A DNA stretch of 64,000 nucleotides, taken from contig CM070591.1 in NCBI GenBank assembly GCA_036346355.1, positions 34,256,392 to 34,320,391 on the forward strand, in the 5' to 3' direction. This stretch comes from Rhipidocladum racemiflorum (lineage: Eukaryota > Streptophyta > Magnoliopsida > Poales > Poaceae). The position numbers and the translations under genes are program-made. The notes under the pieces are model-generated. The model did not search any database, had not been told where the DNA came from, and saw nothing but the letters and a program-made list of their open reading frames with translations. Positions 44,717 through 55,651 of the stretch are shown here, one piece after another. How positions within the stretch are numbered: position 1 is the stretch's first letter; every line of letters begins with the position of its first letter.

Positions 44717-45427
44717 TCACTCGTCAAGAAAACCTCCACTGCCTGGGTGCGGGTGCGGTGGCATCGGCGCGAAACAATCACCATGCCCTGCAACTGTGGT
44801 AGTCGAAGAAGCAGTGTCCTCCTCGAGATCTGGCTCCTCCCGGTCTGGCTCATGCAACTCGAGTACTGGTTCTGGTCTTGGTCCGTACAATTCCGTCTCT
44901 AACTCGTCAATTCTTCGCAGAAGGTGGGACACATGCTCCTGAGCCTCCTGCCATCGGTTCTTCTCTACCGTGACCTTCTCGCGAGCCTTCTGTAGCTCCC
45001 GGTTCGTATCATCGAGCACATCCTCCTGAGTGATGACAAGTCGTGCCAGTTGTGTGACCGTGGCATTCTCATCCTGAATCAGCCTCGGGTCAAGAAGGTT
45101 GTTATTGTGTGGATGGTAGCGGTACACCGCGCCCTCCAGCTCGCTGGCGTAGATGCGGGCGATGTGTCGCATCGCTCGTCGTGATACCTCCTGAATTCCC
45201 ATCTGCATTGTCGACCTCCTGGCGGTGCAGTATATCGGACGGTTGCCCTTGCCCTTCTTCCTGGCATGTACCGTGATCTTCACATCACAAGCCTTAATCA
45301 GTCCCGCTTGTCTGATGACGGTCACTTGGTATTGCGGCTTCTGAAAACCTTCAAGAAACTGCAGCATACGCCAAAGTTCCACGGCATGGCCAACCTCAAG
45401 ATCGACGTAGTTGATCTCTCTCTCCAT
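44717..45427 (-). CDS. Element B pre-gag ORF, 236 codons, unknown function
   Basis: Uninterrupted ORF between primer site and gag, same strand, ATG at 45427, TGA at 44717. Residues 1-110: a compact, conserved part ('VELWRMLQFLEGF', 'RRSTMQMGIQEVSRRAM'). About 130-190: heptad-rich, probably coiled coil ('DTNRELQKAREKV', 'RRIDELETELYG'). About 190-236: acidic and proline-rich, ending in a His/Pro/Gly tail. No zinc knuckle, signal peptide or membrane segment. A carries a broken homologue at 22038-22791. I do not recognise the family. Position suggests translation from genomic or spliced RNA ahead of gag. It could be an accessory RNA-binding, regulatory or captured host protein. Confidence 0.65.
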   Translation of the reverse strand: MEREINYVDLEVGHAVELWRMLQFLEGFQKPQYQVTVIRQAGLIKACDVKITVHARKKGKGNRPIYCTARRSTMQMGIQEVSRRAMRHIARIYASELEGAVYRYHPHNNNLLDPRLIQDENATVTQLARLVITQEDVLDDTNRELQKAREKVTVEKNRWQEAQEHVSHLLRRIDELETELYGPRPEPVLELHEPDREEPDLEEDTASSTTTVAGHGDCFAPMPPHPHPGSGGFLDE

Positions 45428-45624
45428 CTACCACAAAATGCTCACGTAAGAATAGATTTCAAATTGTGATGAGGGTAAGGGAAAAATTAAGCAAGGGGGT
45501 AAGAAAAGAGAGAAGGGGATAAGTCGAGATTTCATTTCTTATCTTGACCAACTTTTAGCTTTAGAAAATAAATTTTATCCTCACTACGACCATTCTAGCT
45601 ATGGGTGAGCCTAAAGTCAGTATG

Positions 45625-45636
45625 GCTCTGATACCA
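45625..45636 (-). other. Element B primer-binding site
   Basis: GCTCTGATACCA on plus, i.e. TGGTATCAGAGC on the element strand: perfect initiator-Met tRNA match, four bases from the LTR. The flanking leader 45428-45624 holds no gene. Confidence 0.92.
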
Positions 45637-47736
45637 CCTCTGTCGGGACCAAAATTTGTAAATCTGGACCCTCTGTGTATTCAGCACTAGTCCAGGATCA
45701 CGCTAGTGCACACAGTCTCAACATTGGTAAATATCACAATCATACTCAACGAATAGAAAGTACCTTAATTATAGTAACCAAACTGGTTGCTTAACCTTTA
45801 AGGTCAAGTTACAAAAGTACGCCTCGCAGGGCAAAAGTTTAATAAAAGAGAAATAATAGCAGCGAAAAATAAGATAACTTCGTGGCGCCATCCAGTATAC
45901 CACAGGCAACTGACTGGGCTCGCTCCCTAGATAGACGGTTCCTCTTGGAGCTCCTCCTCCAAAGCTGGTGTAGACTCCTCTTCAACTGATGTTGTATTGT
46001 GGCAAGGGTGAGTACTTGGTACGCAACAAGTCATGCACAGAATGCAAGCTAGTATTCTACATGCATGGCTTAATACAAAGGAATAGCTCATGGTTCATTT
46101 GCAGTAACAACATTTAACAAATAACATAAGTAGATTCGAAAGCGATAGAAACAGTGTAATATCAATAACTTTTCCAGGAGTTAAATAAACATCTTTCCCA
46201 TTCCTAATCCACATTTCCATCAACATCATCATTTAACCAAACCAAACTTCTCAAGTTCAAGTTATTTCCAAGAAAATCTAACCCTTGACTGTAATCCCCG
46301 AGCAATGTCCAATACCGCGGACACGGCTATTCGAATAGATTTTACACTCTGTAGAGGTTATGCACTTTACCCACAAGATACAGCCAAACACCACAAAGGC
46401 GAGTGATCGTAACAAAGCCTTTCGGAAATGGCTAACTACACAAGTGAACCTTTTCGGTTTTTGCCATACACCATCCCTTCCCTTAACAAAGGCGAAGTAT
46501 GGGATCGACATACCGTTGGACGGGTACCATGCCATCGCATTGGTACGCTCCCCTTTCAAGCTACACGAAGGGTGTAGTTGACACCCGAGGTATCACATGC
46601 AAGTTATTAGTAACTTACTCAACTAGGTCCGTCCCATTACGGACATGTGGTTGCACGATTAACTCAGTTCAAAGGCTTGCAAGGTTAAGTCCTTAGGTTG
46701 ACCAGGGCAAGACTACCCGAATAACCAAACCATCGCTCCCGATGCCACAAATGGCCCACCCGATCATTCTTGACACATGCCCCGGTCGAAAACTATTTAT
46801 CAAACCCAGTTGATTACCATGCAGCACGTGCCATCAACAATCACAACACATGATACTTTTCCAAAACAGGTTCAATATATCATTAAGTCAATATTAACAT
46901 TTGATTGTCCAAAATCATGTCATGAGCATGTAGCAGGTCTAAGCAATATACTACAACGATCTAAATACCCATGTTGGCAATTTGATAATGTCCAACAACT
47001 TAATCCTCAACTAATGTGACAAGGGGTTCATGGCATTCAATTATCTATGTCAAGGTGGCTTACAGCAACTAGGCAGTTAACTAATCTCCCAAAATTAATT
47101 AAAGCCTTTTATAATTGAACTAGCATGCAATAATTTAAATCAAATTAATTTCCAAATGGGATCAACATGGTCAAAGCACAACTTGCATTCAAAGAATACT
47201 TGATCTTGGTCCTAAGGTGGCTCTTGGGTCAACATTTCACCTTCGAAGCCTTCGGGCACTTCAACGTCTACTCGCAACGCGTGCAAATAGCAATAAATGA
47301 ATAAAACATTAGACAAAAAGTGTCCAAACATCCAAATGAAGTCCATAAACAGAGAGAGCATAATTTTATGAATTTTTAGGAATTTCAATAGCCAAAATCG
47401 GAGTTAAAACGCAAAGTTACCAATTAGGTAGATCTTAATTTTATAAAAAATTATAAATTTCAATAACTCAAATCGGAGTTAAAACACAAAAGTTATAAGC
47501 GTTTGAAGTTTCAAAATTCAATTAAATCAATAATCCGAATTAATTCATTTATTTTTATACGCAAAAACCGAATAATGACGTCAGCATGGATTTTGATTTT
47601 CCACCGAATTATTTTTCTATTGAAAAATCGATTTATTGCGTCAGCCGGTCCATGGACGTGGTCCACGGTTCGGTTTGGGTCCACCGTGGACCCGGTCCAT
47701 GAGTACATGTCTCACTAACATGTGGGCCCCGTCGGA

Positions 47737-47877
47737 TGACGTCAGCGGTGACGTCACCACCGTCGGCTGAGGGACGGCTGACAGTTGGGCCCCACCGTGA
47801 CGTCAGCGGTGACGTCATGGTGCGGCTCGGCTAAGCCGCTGACATGCGGGCCCCACGTGACGTCACGGCTGACGTCA
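47737..47877 (-). promoter_or_regulatory. Six perfect TGACGTCA sites, B 5' LTR
   Basis: Perfect octamers at 47737, 47749, 47798, 47810, 47858 and 47870: three pairs, each 12 bp apart, with pairs 60-61 bp apart. The last pair is preceded by CACGTGACGTCA, which adds a G-box. They lie downstream of the TATA-like box in the transcribed part of the LTR. Confidence 0.65.
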
Positions 47878-48555
47878 GCGGCAACCGGCGTGACCGCGCT
47901 GACCGCGACGGTCAGCCTCCTAGCCACGTGGCTAGATCTCGGCCGTTGATTTGAAAATCAAAGGCCCAGATCGGATCTGGCTTAACGCAATAGGAAAACT
48001 ACTCGGCTGACCTGGACCGTTCGATCCTGATCGGACGGTCAAGATCTAATCTAACGCTATAATGTGGGTTAACGCTAGCCGTACGATCTAGATCTAACGG
48101 CTGAGATATATCCTAGCACGGTGCAGTTACGGCTACGTGGCATGATCTAAACCGTTGGATCTAGATCCAACGGTTGGAAATAGATCTAGAGATTAACACG
48201 TGAGATTTTACCGGGGATGATGTGGACGAATCTGGGCCCTTGGATCTTGATCGGACGGTTGGTGGAGCTCGAGCGACGGCGATGGCGTGCGGCGGAGCTG
48301 GCTCACCGGAGATGAGGATGACGACCACGGCAACGGTATTGCGGGGCCCCTCCGGCGAAGTGGATGGTACTCCCCGACGCGGCTTGACCTTGCGGTTCCG
48401 GATCTGGACCCAACGGCGGCGGAAACGACGCTTAACCGCGGCGGAACCCTAACGCAACTACGGAGTGCGATTGCGGCGCAACCATGGCGGCTTGAGCTCT
48501 GAGAGTTAGGGCTACGGGTGCGCAAGGAAACGGAGAACACGATGGCTGCGGCGCA

Positions 48556-48562
48556 TTAAATA
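48556..48562 (-). promoter_or_regulatory. TATA-like box of element B 5' LTR
   Basis: TATTTAA on the element strand between GAGGGGCC and a GC-rich leader; conserved in the 3' LTR (39317-39323) and at the same place in A. Confidence 0.55.
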
Positions 48563-49202
48563 GGCCCCTCGGCGTCCGTGAAAATCGCGGAAACCGAGGT
48601 CCACACGGCTGCGGCGGCGGAATCCGAAATGGATTCGGATTGGGTGACGTGGCTAAATGTGAGCCGTTGGATCTAGATCCAACGGGCACGGAGTTTGGGC
48701 TCGGGTCCGGCTCGGTGACTTGGCTAGCTCGGTCGGAGTCGGGCTCGGGTGACGTGGCGCGATCGTGGCCGTTGGATCTTGATCCAACGGTCACGCGATT
48801 TAGGTTGAGTTGGATTCGGGTTCGGCTCGAACGCGGCTTGGGTCGGACTCGAGTCTGACTCGGGTTTATGCTCGGTCGGATGAATAGTAAAACCCAGTTT
48901 GGGTTTTTCCAGCGATTCAATAATCAAATTAATTCCCAGAAATTTATTTAATTCATTAAAAATAGCAAAACACTCAAAAGAATTCCAGAAAAATTCTAGA
49001 AAATATTTTGGAACATTTTGGACTCAAATAAAATATTTCCAGCAAAATTTTATTTGCCAAATTAAATTCTTTAATTATTTGAAAAGGGAATAAATTCAAA
49101 TAAATTCCAAATAAATCCAAATAAATCCCAGAAAATTCCAAAAATTCAGAAAAGTGCCAAATCTCATTTAAATTCATGAAAAGCAAAAATTGGGGTGTTA
49201 CA

Positions 49203-51292
49203 ATGCTTTTGTAGATGTCTCATTTGGCCACATAGGGAGCAATGTCACGCTTCATGCAAGTCCACCAAAATCGTTGCTTCAAATCTTGATACATTTTGTT
49301 GCTGCCCGGATGAATTGTGAGCAAAGAATGGTGGGCTTCACCGAGAATCCCTCTTCTCAATTCTTGGTCCTTAGGGACGACTAGGCGTTTACCGAACCAA
49401 AAGGTTCCACGGTCATCAAGACGGAATCCCGTGGCTTGGCTGGAACCTAGTTTGCTGCATATTTGGGCAACATCACTGTCCCCCTTTTGAGTTTCCCTAA
49501 TCTGATCCAGCAGTATAGAACTCAACTCCAGATTAGCTAAGGAACCTTCTTCAATCATCTCCAGGCTGAGCTTCTGAAATTCTTCACAGAGAGTGGCACT
49601 CCGGGGTTGAAGAGTGAGGCAATTGCATCGAGCTTTGCGACTCAACGCGTCAGCCACCACATTGGCTTTTCCTGGGTAGTAATGCACTTCCAAGCTGTAG
49701 TCTTTGATAAACTCAAGCCATCTTCTTTGCCTCATATTCAGATTGGCCTGCGTGAAGATGTACTTGAGACTCTTGTGATCGGTGTAGATATTGCACTTAT
49801 TCCCAAGGAGATAGTGGTGCCAAATCTTTAAGGCGTAGACCACTGCTGCAAGCTCCAACTCATGCGTTGGGTAGTGCTCTTCATGATGTTTCAATTGTCG
49901 AGACGCATAGGCAACAACCCGGCCTTCTTGCATAAGCACACAACCAAGGCCAATACCTGATGCATCGCAATACACATCGAACGGCTTATGGACATCAGGT
50001 TGCGTAAGGACAGGAGCTGTAGTCAGGCACTGCTTCAGAGTCTGGAATGCTCGCTCACTGCCCTCTGACCATTTGAACTTAGCACTTTTCTTCAGCAGCT
50101 CAGTCATGGGTTTGGCAATCCTCGAGAAGTCCAGAATGAATCGGCGATAATAGCCGGCAAGCCCAAGAAAACCGCGGACATCTGTAACTATCTTGGGTTG
50201 CTCCCACTTGAGGACATCCTGTACTTTACTGGGGTCGATAGCCACGCCTCGCTCGGAAAGGACATGTCCCAAGAAAGATACTTCTTTCAGCCATAATTCG
50301 CACTTGCTGAATTTGGCATAGAGGCGATGTTCTTGAAGTCTCCCGAGAACAATACGAAGATGTTTTGCATGCTCTTCTTTTTTCTCTGAGTAGACAAGGA
50401 TGTCATCAATGAATATGACCACAAAAGAATCGAGCTCCTCCATGAAGATAGAGTTCATGAGGTACATGAAGTACGCCGGCGCATTCGTCAGACCAAACGA
50501 CATGACGGTGTACTCATACAGGCCATATAGGGTAGAGAAGGCCGTCTTCGGAATATCCTCGGCCCGAATCTTGATCTGATGGTACCCGAGCCTCAAGTAA
50601 ATCTTGGAGAATAGCCGTGCACCAGCAAGCTGATCAAATAGGATATCGATCCGAGGCAGAAGGTACTTGTTCTTGATAGTGACTGCATTCAGCGGTCGAT
50701 AATCAACACAGAGTCGAAGGGAGCCATCCTTCTTGGTCACGAAGAGAGCCGAGTAGCCCCAAGGTGAGGAGCTCAGGCGAATGAACCCCTTGTCCATCAG
50801 TTCCTTCAGTTGCTTCTTCAACTCGGCCAATTCATTTGGCGGCATCCGATACGGCTGCTTGGAAACTGGAGCAGTCCCGGGCTGAAGCTCGACTACGAAC
50901 TCAATATCCCTATCGGGCGGCATTCCAGGCAATTCCGCTGGGAACACATCCGGGTATTCCGAAACCACGAAAATGGACTCCAGCTCCTCAACTTCAGTGC
51001 CGTTCAAGGAATAAAGAGTGGCCTTGCCATCATCAAGGAGTAGAGTTAGCAAGTCGCCCTTCGGTCCCCTGAGTGAGATGGAACGACGAGAGCAATCTAG
51101 AATGGCCTGATGCCCTTTGAGCCAATTCATGCCCAAGATGACATCCATCCTACGAAGGTCAAGGATCAGCAGGTTCACAAGATAAGGAACCCCTTGGATT
51201 TGCATAGTGGCTTTCTGAACTACTTGATTACCAACAATCTTTGACCCCGGTGCTTCGATTACGAACGAGGTGCGGCCACAACTCACTTTCAT
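49203..51292 (-). pseudogene. pol: Element C pol: protease end to integrase zinc domain
   Basis: A 690-codon open stretch, the longest in the window. Order: 'VILGMNWLKGHQAILDCSRR' after protease, RT from 'YPDVFPAELPGMPPDRDIEF' through 'FVVIFIDDILVYSEKKEEH' (about 50420-50387), RNase H 'FDVYCDASGIGLGC', 'YTDHKSLKYIF', 'NVVADALSRKAR', and integrase H2C2 'HHSLLTIHPGSNKMYQDL' to 'YVAK', where element B enters. The reading frame looks intact, but RT motif A reads 'FSKIYLRLGYHQ': the catalytic Asp is Tyr (codon 50597-50599), so the RT would be dead. Continues at 27266. Confidence 0.9.
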
Positions 51293-52498
51293 CTAATGCT
51301 GCACTATGAAATCTTTGCTAATAAAGGAGTGGGAAGCCCCCGAGTCAAATAACACCCTAGCAGTATGTCCCTCAATGCATAACGTACCAGTCAGCACAGT
51401 GGTACCCTCGGGAATCGCTTCAGCATCAATGTAGTTGACGCGGCCACGGTTCGGCGCAGGAAGTGGAGGTGGTGTAGTCGCGCCTTGAGGTCTGGGGGCA
51501 CTGGAATTGTTGCCGCTCCTTGGAAAGGGACAATCGCGGATGAAAGGCCCCGCACGCCCACAGTTGTAGCATGGGCCCGGTCCAGAACTTGTCACCACAC
51601 GCACTCGGGGTTGTGGCTGCGGAGGTCGAGGAGCAGCGACAGGAGGTCTGTCCACCCTAGCCGGTAGGGAAGGCGCAGGGACAGGGGCCCTCGGTGGTGG
51701 AAAAGTAATCTGGGCCTGCTGTGAGCTGCCACCCGTCGAGTACTGTACCGCCCTCTTCCGCTTCTTCTCCTCCTGGTGGCTTCTCATCTTGTGCTCCACA
51801 GTAATCGCCCGACTCACCAAGGCATTGAAATCGGGGAAGTCACAAACAGTGAGCTTATCTTGCATCTTTGCCGTCAGTCCACTAATGAAGCGATCCTGCT
51901 TCTTCTGATCAGTGTCGACTTCCTCCGGCGCATATTGGGCCAAGTAGTTGAACTCCCGTGAGTAGTCCATCACCGACTTGCTCAACTACTTGAGGGCAAG
52001 AAACTGTTGCTTCTTGATATCCATGAGTCCTTTCGGGATGTGGTACGCTCGGAAGGCATCACGAAACTCCACCCAGGTCACCTGGTGACCAGCTGGCTGC
52101 ATCACCAAGAGGTTGGCCCACCACGCTCCAGCAGGACCCTGAAGCTGCTGCGCCGCGAATGGAGCCTTCTGAAGGTCCTCGCAGTGGATAAGAGCAAACT
52201 TCTGCTCCACCGTGCGCAGCCAGTCGTCGGCCTCCAACAGATCACTGGCCCTGGAGAAGGTTGGCGGCTGAGTGTGTAAGAAATCCAGGTAGTCGTTCGG
52301 TCGGCCTCGCCCATCACCGCGGCCACCTGGAGCAGCCTGATTCTGAACCAGCATCTCCAAGATCCTGTTGGTAGTCTACTGGTTCTGCTCTGACCGCAGC
52401 AACACATCCAACAGATTAGGAGGAGGAGGCGGATCGCTACCGCCAGGCTGCGATCGCCCAGCGCCATCATCACCTCCCATACCGCCGCGGGTCCTCAT
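51293..52498 (-). pseudogene. gag: Element C gag and protease start
   Basis: Begins MRTRGG at 52498. Gag fold motifs: 'LLEADDWLRTVEQKFALIHC', 'GAWWANLLVMQPAGHQVTW', 'MDYSREFNYLAQYAPEEV'. The knuckle reads 'CYNCGRAGPFIRDC' (about 51570-51531), with Pro where CCHC needs His (D keeps His). The protease motif 'LFDSGASHSF' follows near 51345. TAG stops at 52376, 51986 and 51293; D has CAG at the first and third. Gag and pol were one frame. Confidence 0.88.
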
Positions 52499-52830
52499 TC
52501 TGTCGTCAATCAAAGTCAGACAACAAGAGTTAGACCCACACAGAAGGGATAGGTCTTGAACCCGACAAGCCTTCAAACTAAACCCAAGTCAGACTGTAGC
52601 ACCCCGCACTGGAATCCAACAAGTCTAACACACCCAAAACACAGCTCATGATGAAAATGGCAGGGCACATGCATGATATGACATGAAATGCACGATTCCA
52701 ACGTAACCCTTACTCACTATATATACACACAGGGCGGGGTATAAGTACTAACTTCTACCTAATGCATTATGACAGTCCTAATCAATTCCTTAAGTGGTCG
52801 TCAAGTTTCGGGTTTGTCTTCATGCACCTT

Positions 52831-52842
52831 GCTCAGATACCA
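52831..52842 (-). other. Element C primer-binding site and leader
   Basis: GCTCAGATACCA on plus, i.e. TGGTATCTGAGC, 11 of 12 matches to the initiator-Met site, four bases from the LTR. The 332-bp leader 52499-52830 holds no gene. Confidence 0.8.
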
Positions 52843-53442
52843 GCGCTGTGAGGAGCCGCCCAGACCGTCCTCGGGTTATTTGAAGACTCGGCCGGCCCCG
52901 TCGGATTTGGAGGCTAACCACGGACCGCCAAAGGCGCTCGCAGTGTTAGCACACAAGCCCAATCGAGACGGCAATGAGACCCTTCGAATAACTCAACAAC
53001 AATCCCGGTATTCCCCCGGTATGCGACTCAAACCCACCCAGGATCCCCGCATACCAATTTCCAATGCCATATCAATTCAATTTGCATAAAGGGGCAATGA
53101 ACTCAAAAACCCCACAACCAGACACGCAACGCGGAAGTGAAACTAACCAAACAACCAAACAAAACCCGACACGAAGACAAAACCCCACGACCACAGCCCA
53201 CAACAACAACAACAAGGCACGAAGGCCGGCAAGACAGGAATAGAACATAATTATAAGGTGGGCAATGACATACAACAGAAGTTAACTACAAAAGAAACCA
53301 AGTACTCCATGCAGATAAGACATCGTTTAAACTAACTATACAACAAAAGAGTACACATCTATTAAACTAGACCCAAAAGTAAAACATCTTTGGAAGTGTT
53401 CTGCCTCTGAACACTCCCGGGCGTGCATGATGGCAGTAGCCT

Positions 53443-54668
53443 CTACTCGGCGCCCCGCCCGGTCACCGAGAGGCAGTACGGACAGAACTCACATCCGCCC
53501 TGATCCTCACCTGAAAACCATAACAGCAGAAGCATGAGTACAAAATGTACTCGCAAGACTTACTCGTTGTCCATATATGACCGACTCGAAAGGAGTATGC
53601 ATTTGGATGTAGCAAGGAAACAAGCTTACGATGCCAAGTGCGTAAAAGCTTAACTTTCTGGTTTAATTGCAAAACGCTACTCATTTTCACCAATTTATAG
53701 CACTTGTAGACTGCACCTATTACTAGAGTGATGTATGGAACTTTACAATTACAGTAAAGCAAGTAACCTCATAGATAGGTACCACCATCCAACCAACTAA
53801 CATTTAATTCAAGTTATTACTACGTTGAAATGTGCAAAGGCCAAGTGTGCTCATATCCGAGAGCCCGACAATTCGAATCGCTTATTCACCCTGCAGGGGA
53901 TCATTAATCGCACGACATGTGCCACCAAGAACCTCGTGTCAACCATCCTCCCATCCATACCAATCCGTTAGGGACATCTTCATGCGGCCCGAGCACCTAG
54001 CACCCCCTCGAGCGGCCCAAGCCCGGCTTGGCCCTCGAGAGTCGGCCTAAGCCTCGCCCTCAACCACGCCCAACCACATGAGGTGTATGCCCCATCGAAT
54101 GGCATGCGATGAAAGAATAGCTTTACCGTCCCATTCCGACATGCGACTAACAAGATGTGCAGGGCCGATGGGCAAACAACGGATTGGTCCTCAACTTATA
54201 CAGGCGAGACTACCACACTTGGGTCTCCACACCCAAGTGCCCCAACTTTCTCGCCCGGACTCATCTCATTTTTTTCCAATTCTCTTTGTAATTACCCCCA
54301 CAGAAAACTCATATTGAGAAGTGTAATAATCTCAAGAGATGGAACCATCCACCGCTTGGCCCATCCCTGACCTCTAAGCAAACTAAGCATGGACATGATT
54401 TATTTACCCATAATCTAGCTCCAAGGGGGTGTTCAACAATTAACAAGGGTGTATATGCAACAATTGAGATCTAATACCATTTCCACAATTCATCTCCTAT
54501 TGCAAAAACTTAGCCAACCAATAGACAATTGATTCACAAAAATAACATTTCATATAGGGTTGAACATGCTTAGGTGCTTGCCTTGTACTTTTGCTTGAAT
54601 CTCAACCACGGCTGGCTCTTCGGCACTCCCCTCGACCACGGCCACATCAATCACCGCGGTCTCGTTCT
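53443..54668 (-). other. Candidate spliced mini-ORF in the C LTR, Cys-rich end
   Basis: Block 1 (54668-54582, 87 nt) follows CATGTAG, is acidic and Val/Ala-rich, and ends ACAAG before GCAAGC (GC donor). Block 2 (53510-53443, 68 nt) follows a T-rich TTTTCAG and encodes 'GEDQGGCEFCPYCLSV' then 'TGRGAE' and TAG. Frame and phase are continuous across the 1071-bp intron. D has blocks of identical lengths. CxxCxxC could bind a metal. No start codon exon identified. Confidence 0.4.
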
Positions 54669-55398
54669 CTACATGAGTACAAAGCATAAATAAGATGCAT
54701 GCCATGCAAATGAAATGAAACACAATGCAATCCCCCCCACCGAATAGACCAGATCAACCCAGACAGTCCGGATAAGCTGGACACTCCGGACATGGTGCAT
54801 TTCGCCCAATGACTCAAGGGATTGGAGTGGTTTTCGAGTTCTACGGCACCACAAGAACCCTATCTACAACTTTCCTACACATGGCCAAGCCGGAGAAGCT
54901 TTGAGTTAGCCCAAATCACGACGAACGACGCTCACTTCCAAAACACCAACCAAAACCTAATCCAACACTTAGAATGGAATTATCTAACCCCGATCTCTCA
55001 CCCTACACCCTACATTGCCTAATCCAACCCCAAATCCAAACTATTCACCAAAAACCCTAACACTCCCAAGGTTACCCCAACCTCAAACTACCAAAACTAA
55101 GCCCCAAATCTACCCCCATGGATGCCCTAGAACCCAAGAATCAAGGGATCAACTCCAAGAAGAGGCCTTACTTTCAAGGAGGAGGAGGAGGAAGGAGGGG
55201 AAACCGCGTAGATGAAGGAGAACACCGGCTTGGGGAGGAGCTCGAGGTCACCAAGATAGGAAATTCACTGGGGAGGAGCACAGGAGGTCATCGGCTGGTG
55301 GGGTGTCGCCGGAGACGAGGTTGGGGTGGAGGAGACGCACGGGAGAGGTGGAGAGGAACAAATGTGAGGTGAGGTGAGTGAAGAGCCACGAAATGAGA

Positions 55399-55405
55399 GT
55401 TTATA
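55399..55405 (-). promoter_or_regulatory. TATA box of element C LTR
   Basis: TATAAAC on the element strand, about 250 bp from the LTR start and just downstream of the TCCGGA repeats. D has TATATAG at a similar distance. Confidence 0.55.
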
Positions 55406-55424
55406 CCTAAATCCCGCAAAGTCT

Positions 55425-55625
55425 GGACTCTCCGGACGCTCAACCCGGAGACTTCGGGTTGGGGTCTTTGGTAGCAATAACCCGAACACTCCGGATAGTT
55501 TATCCGGACACTCCGGGTTGAGGTGTTCGGGCGAGCTAATCCAGATACTCCAGAAATTTAATCCGGACATTCCGGGTTGTATCCGGACGTTCCGAAAGTT
55601 TAATCCGGATACTCCGGATGTCCTA
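55425..55625 (-). repeat. TCCGGA dyad repeats in element C U3
   Basis: About eight copies of a unit like ATCCGGACACTCCGGGTT, with TCCGGA or its variants every 10-25 bp. They fill the U3 directly upstream of the TATA box, where enhancers are expected. Two more TCCGGA words lie at 54763-54795. Confidence 0.7.
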
Positions 55626-55651
55626 GAACTTCTAAAGTTGGGGCCTTGACA

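Larger units (their letters stand above)
27267..49202 (-). mobile_element. Element B: Ty3/Gypsy chromovirus
   Basis: Complete minus-strand element apart from mutations: 5' LTR 45641-49202, primer site 45625-45636, pre-gag ORF, gag, pol, polypurine tract (39953-39967) and 3' LTR (27267-27279 plus 36318-39952). It is inserted in element C's integrase region. The flanks read AGCAT and AGGGT on the element strand, a decayed 5-bp duplication at best. The sequences on the two sides join as one continuous C pol ('YVAK' then 'RVKAEH'). Confidence 0.88.
45641..49202 (-). repeat. Element B 5' LTR
   Basis: 3562 bp, TGTCGGGACC...GGGGTGTTACA. In sense order: U3 with palindromes at 48769 and 48664, TATA-like TATTTAA 48556-48562, GC-rich leader with possible donor CCCCG/GTAAAA near 48213, palindrome module at 48150-48175 (a perfect 26-bp dyad), the TGACGTCA array 47737-47877, exon-like blocks 47267-47187 (with a TAG and a lost GC donor) and 45985-45927. 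Its right flank is element C. Confidence 0.9.
52847..55651 (-). repeat. Element C 5' LTR
   Basis: 2805 bp, TGTGAGGAGCC...GGCCTTGACA on plus. In sense order: a short U3 rich in TCCGGA repeats (55651-55406), TATA box 55399-55405, a C-rich leader with donor GAAA/GTAAGG near 55168, exon-like blocks 54668-54582 and 53510-53443, then U5. The LTR of D (57202-60731) is an inverted relative. The right flank is N-family LTR. Confidence 0.85.

Noticed and set aside
49203..49207. ATGCT after B's LTR and again after C's LTR (55652-55656)
   Set aside because: Same five bases at two unrelated borders; neither has a matching copy on its other side. Chance.
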